A stretch of 13,361 nucleotides of DNA from positions 1 to 13,361 of the forward strand of contig JAJDAI010000730.1 in assembly GCA_029261955.1 (NCBI GenBank), in the 5' to 3' direction. The stretch's first letter is position 1. Each line of letters opens with the position of its first letter. Origin of the DNA: Deltaproteobacteria bacterium (GTDB taxonomy: Bacteria > Myxococcota_A > UBA796 > UBA9615). Both the position numbers and the translations under genes were made by a program. A model generated the notes under the pieces. The model was given only the letters and a program-made list of their open reading frames with translations, did not search any database and was not told the DNA's origin. Below are positions 8,459-13,361 of this stretch, one piece after another.

Positions 8459-9673
8459 CTACAGACCCAGCTCCTCGCCCAGCGCCGCCAGGTCGAAGTC
8501 GGCCACGTAGATGACACGGTATCGGCGGTCCTCCGGGCGGTCCATGTCCAGCGCGACCCACACCAGCCGGGTCTTCTGCTCCATGGGGACGAGCGTGGGG
8601 TCCATGTTGTCGACCGTGTCGACCACCTTCTTCGGCGGCTTGCTGCCGTCCATCGGCACCGCGACCAGGGGGTAGCCGGCGGCCTCGTCGTCGAGCACCG
8701 CGAAGACGTAGCGCCCCAGCGGGTCGAAGGCGTAGCCGCGGCTCTTCTCGGAGCGTCGCACGCCCTGGATGAGGGAGCGGGGCAGGGCGTCGTTCGCGCC
8801 CTTCACGAAGAGGTCGTAGCGGATGCCCTGCGGGTCCTCGCTGTTGGACAGGAACGCGAAGGCGTCGCCCTTGGGCGAGAAGCTGGGCTGCACCTCGTCG
8901 CTCGTCCCGAGCCGCACGACGGCTTCCTGGGAGAAGTTGCTCAGGTCGAAGATCCAGATGTCCCCGCCGAGCGGGTTGCGCAGCTCGTAGATGAGCTTCT
9001 CTTCCTTCGGGTGCCAGGAGGGGGCGATCTCCGACTCCTTCGTGAAGGTGATCCGCAGCGGCTCGGCCGCGTTGGTCGTGGGCGCCACCCACAGGTCCGT
9101 GCCCGAGCCGTCTTCGGCCTCGCTGACCACGATCACCTGCGTGCCATCGGCGCTGATGGCCGGCTGGGTCTGGGCTCCCTTGCCCGTGAAGCGCACGTCC
9201 ATCGTCTCGAGCAGCACCTCGGCGCCCTTGGTCTTGTGCTGGACCACCATGGCGTTGTGGTTGCCGTCCTTCGTCCACTCGAAGCCGACGAGGTCCGTGA
9301 AGGACGCGGTGCCCTCGCCGTCGACGAAGGAGGGGTGGGCGTTGGGCCAGACCGAGCGGAAGAGGCCGTCGCCATCGAGGGGGCGGGCGTAGAAGGAGGT
9401 CTTGAAGGTGCCCTTGACCTGCTCGCGCACGCCGTAGGCCACCCAGGCGCCGTCGGGTCGGAGGCGGGGGCCGAAGGAGTGGCCGTCGTGCAGGCCCGCA
9501 GCGACCTTCCGGTACTTCGACGGAGCTTCCTTCGGCTTCTCGCCGACGGCGGGTGCGTCCAGCAGGAAGTCGAGGTCGTCGTCGGCCTGAAGAGCGGCCG
9601 GCACCGCGAACAGCAGCGCCATGCCGAGGCTGGCGATCCCGATCCGGCTGCGTCGAGCCTGTTCCGCGTTCAA
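8459..9673 (-). CDS. Exported TolB-like PD40 beta-propeller protein
   Basis: This 404-residue protein has a signal peptide (ARRSRIGIASLGMALLFAVPAALQA) followed by WD40-like PD40 blades: QTQPAISADGTQVIVV, EIAPSWHPKEEKLIYEL, EVQPSFSPKGDAFAFL and RGYAFDPLGRYVFAVL. Each has the x-P-x-[FW]-S/H-P-x-G pattern of TolB-type propellers. No catalytic domain such as a prolyl peptidase follows. The start is TTG at 9673: a GGGAGG ribosome site (9680-9685) sits 6 bases upstream, and the signal peptide begins directly after. The longer frame to 9775 adds a non-domain stretch and would run through the likely promoter. It is first of a two-gene unit with the DUF4384-like gene. The role is probably periplasmic or envelope-associated binding; the partner is unknown. 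Confidence 0.85.
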   Translation of the reverse strand: MNAEQARRSRIGIASLGMALLFAVPAALQADDDLDFLLDAPAVGEKPKEAPSKYRKVAAGLHDGHSFGPRLRPDGAWVAYGVREQVKGTFKTSFYARPLDGDGLFRSVWPNAHPSFVDGEGTASFTDLVGFEWTKDGNHNAMVVQHKTKGAEVLLETMDVRFTGKGAQTQPAISADGTQVIVVSEAEDGSGTDLWVAPTTNAAEPLRITFTKESEIAPSWHPKEEKLIYELRNPLGGDIWIFDLSNFSQEAVVRLGTSDEVQPSFSPKGDAFAFLSNSEDPQGIRYDLFVKGANDALPRSLIQGVRRSEKSRGYAFDPLGRYVFAVLDDEAAGYPLVAVPMDGSKPPKKVVDTVDNMDPTLVPMEQKTRLVWVALDMDRPEDRRYRVIYVADFDLAALGEELGL

Positions 9674-9679
9674 CGGAGT

Positions 9680-9685
9680 CCTCCC
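9680..9685 (-). promoter_or_regulatory. Ribosome binding site that fixes the TTG start of the PD40 gene
   Basis: The minus strand reads GGGAGG, then six bases (ACTCCG), then TTG at 9673. No ATG or GTG in frame lies at a comparable distance, so this site decides the start. Confidence 0.75.
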
Positions 9686-9731
9686 TGATGCCCCCACGGT
9701 CCCTCGTCGTGGCGGCTTCTGAGTCGATGGC

Positions 9732-9759
9732 ACTCTAGCCCGGATCCGCAGCTCTGCGG
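9732..9759 (-). promoter_or_regulatory. Candidate promoter and palindrome upstream of the PD40 gene
   Basis: The minus strand has GGGC-TAGAGT, a -10-like hexamer at 9732-9737, about 58 bp before the TTG start. Just upstream, at 9746-9759, lies the perfect inverted repeat CCGCAG-CT-CTGCGG, where a -35 box would be expected. No good -35 hexamer is visible, so this may be an activator- or repressor-dependent promoter. The rest of the 191-bp gap (9674-9864) shows nothing else I can name. Confidence 0.35.
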
Positions 9760-9852
9760 GTGACGGGGAGCCCAATCATGGTGGACCAGGAGCCGGCTCG
9801 AATCGGGTCACGATATCCCGCGGTCACGGCAGTTCCGTGCCGCACGCTGGGC

Positions 9853-9858
9853 TAGGCT
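9853..9858 (+). promoter_or_regulatory. Candidate -10 element of a leaderless transcript
   Basis: TAGGCT lies six bases before the GTG start at 9865, so transcription would begin at or next to the start codon. It is preceded by GGGC, like the divergent TAGAGT element. No convincing -35 box is visible. Confidence 0.35.
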
Positions 9859-9864
9859 GTCGAC

Positions 9865-11793
9865 GTGACGCTGGAACTCGAACTGGCGGTGGCGAGGGGA
9901 CGGGAGTACCTGGCTCGGGCGGTGTTTCGCCCACGCGCGACGGTGTCGATCGGCACCAACCCGCGCGCTGCAGTGTCCCTGCCCGAAGACGTGCTGCCCG
10001 ACTACCTCGACCTGCTGCGCCTCGACGCGGGCGGCGGCTGGCTGTCGTTCGAGGCCTCGACCCGCCTCGAGCTGATGACAGCCGCGGGGGCCCGCGACGC
10101 GCGGAGCCTCATCGAAGGCGGCGGCGCGCGCGAGACGGCCGACGGCTGGGAGGTCGCGATCGGCAGCGGCGCCCGGGGCATCGTGCACTTCGGGGACCTG
10201 CGCATCCTGCTCAAGCTCGGCGCCCAGAAGGAGCGCACGATCTGGAACTCGCCCATCGCCGAGGGCGCTGCCTGCGGCGGCTGCGGCGCGCCGCTCCCCT
10301 GGGCGGTCTCCGGCGGCGGCGCCTTGACCCCCTGCCGCGGGTGCGGGGACCTGAACCGGGTGGAAGGCGACCAGGCCGCGCTGGAGAAGGGCAAGACGGC
10401 GGTCATCCCGGTCATGCCCCAGGCGACTGCGCCCCGAGGCCCGACGGCCACCAGCGCGCGCACGGTCATCATGGCTGCGACGGACGCGCGGGCGGCCTCG
10501 CTGCCCCCCGCTCCTCCGAAGCCGAAGCCCACGCCGATCGCGCCGCGAGTCGGCAGTCCTCGCGGCGCGGACCTGCCCACCTTCGACGCGATCCAGGTCC
10601 AGAAGGGGCAGGACCTGCCGACCTTCGACGGCATCCAGGCCCGCAAGGGCGCGGACCTGCCGACCTTCGACGCGATCCAGGTGCAGAAGGGGCAGGATCT
10701 GCCGACCTTCGACGGCATCCAGATCCAGAAGGGGCAGGACCTGCCGACCTTCGACGGGCTCCAGGTCCCCCGTGTCCCCGAGCCGCCGCTGACCAACGGC
10801 GGGCCCCGCAGCCGCGGCTCCACTGCGTCCGACGCGTCCGGCCAGTCCGATCTGCCCCAGTTCGACGCCATCCAGATGGTGAAGCGCAAGGAGGTCCTGA
10901 CGACGCAGGCGGCCATGAAGGCCATGCGCCGCGAGCGGAAGCCCGGCGCGCCCAACCTGGCGGGCGAGGCCCCTGGCTACGTGATGCAGGACACGGGGGA
11001 CATCCCGAGCCCGCACCTCAGCGACGACATCCGCCTGCCCGCGCAGCCCATCCGCCTGGGCACGGCGCCCACGCCGGTCATGGTGCCGCCCGAGGCGCAG
11101 GCCGAAGTTCGCTCCCTGCTCCAGAAGGCGCAAGAGGACGAGACGAAGGACCTGACGGGCCCGACGCACCAGCGGCCCATCACCGACCCGAAGGTCATCG
11201 AGGCCGCGCGCTCGTCCACCGCATCCCTGTCGCCGCTGGACGACGAGCCCACCCACACCGACGAGCCGGCCCCGTCCGCGGCGGTCTCGCCCTCGGTGTC
11301 GGCTGACCTCTTTGGCGAGGACCCCGACCCCGAGGCAGCCTCGGACCAGTGGGGCAGGAGCGGCCTGACCGGGGTGGGTGATTCCCTGCACGGGGACTTC
11401 TTCGAGACCACGCCGGACCCGGATCCCGCGGGCCCGACGCGCGACCAATACGCGGCGCCTGATCCCGGCGGCCCGACGCGCGACCAATACCCGGCGCCCT
11501 CCGCGCCCGACCCCGCGGGTCCGACGCGCGACCAGGAGCCGTTGCCCTCGCCCCAGCTCATCCGCGAGCCCCCGGCTCCGCCCCCTCCCCCGGTCCTGCC
11601 CCACCGCACCGACCCGCCCACGGCGCGCCACGTGCCCCACGGCGAGGACGACTCCTACTCGGGCGACGACTTCCTCATGGGCCGCGACGACGGCGGCATC
11701 GGCGAGGGTGGCACCGGCTGGGCCTTGATCGCCTTCGGCGTGGTCAGTGGCGCGGTGGGGGCGGCGCTGATCCTCTACGTCGCGCTTCAGTAG
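9865..11793 (+). CDS. FHA-like/zinc-ribbon repeat protein with C-terminal membrane helix
   Basis: This 642-residue protein is of unknown function. Residues 1-120 look like a degenerate FHA domain (RATVSIGTNPRAAVSLPEDVLPDYLDLLRL, then beta strands ending DLRILLKL). The usual Arg-Ser-His phosphothreonine-binding signature is not obvious. A zinc ribbon follows (C137, C140, C157, C160). A low-complexity Pro/Ala linker leads to five 14-residue repeats (234-303, consensus GxDLPTFDxIQxQK) with an isolated sixth copy at 327-340. A second set of DPxGPTRDQ repeats begins at residue 520, then a proline run, and a hydrophobic helix near 617-640 ends the chain. This implies a tail-anchored or inner-membrane protein with a large cytoplasmic part. 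The start is GTG at 9865, with no ribosome site but a -10-like TAGGCT just upstream. Long antisense frames are GC-driven shadows. Its 3' end overlaps the metzincin gene by 50 bp. Confidence 0.8.
   Translation: MTLELELAVARGREYLARAVFRPRATVSIGTNPRAAVSLPEDVLPDYLDLLRLDAGGGWLSFEASTRLELMTAAGARDARSLIEGGGARETADGWEVAIGSGARGIVHFGDLRILLKLGAQKERTIWNSPIAEGAACGGCGAPLPWAVSGGGALTPCRGCGDLNRVEGDQAALEKGKTAVIPVMPQATAPRGPTATSARTVIMAATDARAASLPPAPPKPKPTPIAPRVGSPRGADLPTFDAIQVQKGQDLPTFDGIQARKGADLPTFDAIQVQKGQDLPTFDGIQIQKGQDLPTFDGLQVPRVPEPPLTNGGPRSRGSTASDASGQSDLPQFDAIQMVKRKEVLTTQAAMKAMRRERKPGAPNLAGEAPGYVMQDTGDIPSPHLSDDIRLPAQPIRLGTAPTPVMVPPEAQAEVRSLLQKAQEDETKDLTGPTHQRPITDPKVIEAARSSTASLSPLDDEPTHTDEPAPSAAVSPSVSADLFGEDPDPEAASDQWGRSGLTGVGDSLHGDFFETTPDPDPAGPTRDQYAAPDPGGPTRDQYPAPSAPDPAGPTRDQEPLPSPQLIREPPAPPPPPVLPHRTDPPTARHVPHGEDDSYSGDDFLMGRDDGGIGEGGTGWALIAFGVVSGAVGAALILYVALQ
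10564..10773 (+). repeat. Five tandem 42-bp coding repeats
   Basis: Five in-frame 42-bp units encode GADLPTFDAIQVQK, GQDLPTFDGIQARK, GADLPTFDAIQVQK, GQDLPTFDGIQIQK and GQDLPTFDGLQVPR. The order A-B-A-B-B' suggests that an 84-bp unit was duplicated. A diverged copy (QSDLPQFDAIQMVK) stands apart at 10843-10884. Confidence 0.92.
11422..11547 (+). repeat. Three DPxGPTRDQ coding repeats
   Basis: Three copies start at 11422, 11461 and 11509: DPAGPTRDQYAAP, DPGGPTRDQYPAP and DPAGPTRDQEPLP. The first two are directly adjacent and the third follows three extra codons. All lie in the disordered, acidic/proline-rich stretch before the membrane helix. Confidence 0.85.
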
Positions 11794-12406
11794 CGACCCG
11801 GTCCCGCTGCTCGGCGGTCAGCCCCGGCGTGCAGCGGTGCGTGCCCGCGGCCATCAGGTTGGCCTCGTCGTCCACGTGCCCCAAGCCCAGGACGTGCCCC
11901 AGCTCGTGGCTCAGCGTCGTGGGCAGGACGCCCCGCGCTGTGCGCCGCAGGGCGTGCTGCGACAGGAAGACCACCGGGGTCCAGGATGCCCGGCCCAGAG
12001 CCTCGGCCAGCTCGGCCCCGTCCTCGCCGCCCGGCGCCAGGGACAGGCCCCGCAGCTCGGGGGCTGCATCAGGCGGCCCCATCCGCGGCAGAAGGACGAC
12101 CAGCACCCCGCGAGCGTCGCGATCCGGCTCCGACAGGAGCTGCCGCGCAGGTGCCAGCGTCTCGGCCAGCGTCGACCCGCGCGCCAGGGCCGCGGTGGCC
12201 GGGATCGCGACGGCCTCGCCCGCCTCCAGCCGCAAGCCCGCCTGCGCCCACCAGCTCACCGCGGCGTCCACCTCGTCCCGGAGCACCGCAGGACCCAGGG
12301 CCTCGCTGTAGAGCAGGGTGAGGGGGAGGCGCGCGTCGATGCCCCCGGCGATCGGCGCACAGGGAACAGCGGAGCTCAGCAGCAGGGCCAGCAGCGCGCC
12401 CGTCAC
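11744..12406 (-). CDS. Exported metzincin (matrixin-like) zinc metalloprotease
   Basis: This 220-residue protein begins with a signal peptide (MTGALLALLLSSAVPCA). The catalytic zinc motif HELGHVLGLGH (H167, E168, H171, H177) is a full HExxHxxGxxH, followed by VDDEANLM, whose M185 is a good Met-turn. Zinc ligands and base are all present, so the enzyme should be active, outside the cytoplasm. It lacks the cysteines of archaemetzincins, so a matrixin-like peptidase fits best. The start is GTG at 12406, overlapping the stop of the cytochrome gene as GTGA with no ribosome site, so translation is probably coupled. The 3' end overlaps the convergent FHA-like gene by 50 bp. The substrate is unknown. 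Confidence 0.88.
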   Translation of the reverse strand: MTGALLALLLSSAVPCAPIAGGIDARLPLTLLYSEALGPAVLRDEVDAAVSWWAQAGLRLEAGEAVAIPATAALARGSTLAETLAPARQLLSEPDRDARGVLVVLLPRMGPPDAAPELRGLSLAPGGEDGAELAEALGRASWTPVVFLSQHALRRTARGVLPTTLSHELGHVLGLGHVDDEANLMAAGTHRCTPGLTAEQRDRVATEARRRGSAPPPPRH

Positions 12407-13361
12407 GGCGTCTGAAGGACCACGATCGCCTGGGCTTCAGCCATGTCGTACAGCCCCACCCGCTCGATGAGCTCCGGCAGCCCCAGGGCCCGCAACAGGA
12501 AGGGCGCGTGGGTGCGGAAGCGCAGGCGGGCGTCGATGCTCACCGGGCCGGGCGTGTCGGGACCGACCGGGACGAAGAAGGTGTGGCTGCGGTCGAGCAG
12601 CGGCCCCAGCGTGCCCGAGCGGTGCTCCGTGGCGCGCCAGGGGAACAGCTCGGGCTCGCCCTGCGCGTTGATCAGCGCCGACGACAGCATCACGAGGTCG
12701 TTGTCGCCGTGCGGATCAAGCTCGCTCCAGTAGTTGCGCAGGTCGCCGTTGGCGTCGAGGTCGCCGGTGACGAAGAGCACGGCGCCCTCGGCGTCCGTCG
12801 CGGTCAGCTCCAGCCAGACCTGGCGCAGGAAGGTCGAGCCCGTGGGCAGGTTGTGGCCGCTGATCTCGTTGCGGATCGTCACGTTCACGTCCAGCTGCTC
12901 GCCGGCCGACTCCACGCTCATCTCCAGCGAGGCCGCCGAGCGCAGCAGGGCCTCGGCCTCGGCGCGCCCCTCGGCCTCCTCCTCGGCCGTCACGACCCCA
13001 TCGACCATCGGCACGTCCACGCCGAGGAAGCGGTGGGAGTGCAGCGTGCGGACCGGGCCGCCTTCCGCTGCCGGGCCTTCCCGCTCGGGCATGTGGCAGG
13101 TCTGGCAGGGCTCGCCGTCCTCGGCGGCGGGGGACTCCTGCCACTCGGAGAAGGGCCGCTCCAGGTTCAGGCCGCTCAGCTCGACCACGTCGTGGCAGGA
13201 GCCGCAGAGGTCCGCTTCGGCGAACATCGGCGAGGGGCTGGACTCGTGGAACGGGTTCATCGTCGGCGCGGTCAGCGGGCCCCGGAGCGGGCCGTCGGGG
13301 TCGAGCACGTGGCCGGCGTTCCAGGTGCGCTCGATGCTCGAGATCTTGTGGCAGGCCTCGC
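12403..13361 (-). CDS. Multiheme cytochrome c, C-terminal part, cut by window edge
   Basis: The frame is open to the right edge; the GTG at 13308 is an internal valine, not the start. Heme-binding CxxCH motifs are CGSCH (13192-13206) and CQTCH (13093-13107). A third, xEACH at the very edge (13348-13361), has a partial first codon (?GC) compatible with cysteine. The last 170 residues or so form a beta-rich domain with the phrase GHNLPTGSTFLRQVWLELTA, common in exported multiheme cytochromes of the cytochrome c554-like kind. The protein should sit in the periplasm or outer envelope and transfer electrons; the heme total and signal peptide lie outside the window. It is followed by the metzincin gene through a GTGA overlap. 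The partner enzyme is not visible. Confidence 0.88.
   Translation of the reverse strand, partial: EACHKISSIERTWNAGHVLDPDGPLRGPLTAPTMNPFHESSPSPMFAEADLCGSCHDVVELSGLNLERPFSEWQESPAAEDGEPCQTCHMPEREGPAAEGGPVRTLHSHRFLGVDVPMVDGVVTAEEEAEGRAEAEALLRSAASLEMSVESAGEQLDVNVTIRNEISGHNLPTGSTFLRQVWLELTATDAEGAVLFVTGDLDANGDLRNYWSELDPHGDNDLVMLSSALINAQGEPELFPWRATEHRSGTLGPLLDRSHTFFVPVGPDTPGPVSIDARLRFRTHAPFLLRALGLPELIERVGLYDMAEAQAIVVLQTP

Noticed and set aside
9674..9775. N-terminal extension of the PD40 protein
   Set aside because: It has no ribosome site, crosses the likely promoter, and would bury the signal peptide.
10564..10773. CRISPR-like regular repeats
   Set aside because: The units are contiguous 42-bp in-frame coding repeats with no unique spacers.
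9808..11640. 610-codon minus-strand frame opposite the repeat protein
   Set aside because: It is Arg/Gly-rich with no domain, and the plus frame has a zinc ribbon, regular repeats and a terminal membrane helix.
11709..11724. TGGCACC-GGCT-GGGC, resembling a plus-strand -24/-12 promoter
   Set aside because: It lies inside the end of a coding region with no plus-strand gene downstream, and the -12 half is poor.
11744..12406. Archaemetzincin assignment of the protease
   Set aside because: The cysteine ligands that follow the zinc motif in archaemetzincins are absent; only the general metzincin motif is present.
13306..13308. GTG at 13308 as the cytochrome start codon
   Set aside because: The frame stays open to the window edge and contains a further heme-type motif upstream, so this is an internal valine.

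Overview
The window is very GC-rich by eye, with strong G/C preference at third codon positions, several TTG and GTG starts, tightly overlapping genes, a sigma-54 activator, a degenerate FHA-like protein and a multiheme cytochrome. This style suits Myxococcota or a related former deltaproteobacterium. That assignment is inferred from style, since there is no rRNA or other marker. I recognise eleven protein genes, two of them cut by the window edges, and no RNA genes, insertion sequences or CRISPR.

Left block (1-5009, minus strand): a five-gene sulfur operon read right to left. It holds a persulfide dioxygenase-rhodanese fusion (3867-4940), two half-size YeeE/YedE sulfur-compound channel proteins (3436-3867 and 2999-3439), a four-cluster ferredoxin fused to an NrfD membrane anchor (1320-3002), and the N-terminal 441 residues of a molybdopterin oxidoreductase with no Tat signal (1-1323). 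Every junction is a start/stop overlap (TGATG, TTGA, ATGA, ATGA). A clear -24/-12 promoter (TGGCACG-N4-CTGC) lies upstream at about 4993-5010.

Regulator and SulP (5102-7867): a sigma-54 activator with AAA+ and HTH domains but no sensor domain (5180-6127) is divergent from the sulfur operon. It meets a SulP-STAS anion transporter gene (6090-7769, minus) tail to tail, with 38 bp of overlap. SulP has its own -24/-12 promoter with the same TGGCACG box. The 10-bp palindrome TGTYGCGACA occurs twice between the regulator and the sulfur operon, and its two half-sites recur upstream of SulP. I read this as one small sigma-54 regulon. Sulfane sulfur is imported and transferred to a thiol, oxidised to sulfite, possibly oxidised to sulfate by a cytoplasmic-facing molybdoenzyme, and moved as an anion by SulP. 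The individual enzymes are well supported; the joint pathway and regulation are inferred.

Middle (7874-9864): an exported DUF4384-like protein and an exported TolB/PD40 beta-propeller protein form a two-gene minus-strand unit. A divergent promoter region of about 190 bp follows.

Right (9865-13361): a plus-strand protein carries a degenerate FHA-like domain, a zinc ribbon, five 14-residue tandem repeats, a second proline-rich repeat set and a C-terminal membrane helix. Its 3' end overlaps by 50 bp the end of an exported metzincin protease gene, which is coupled by a GTGA overlap to the 3' part of a multiheme cytochrome c gene running off the right edge.
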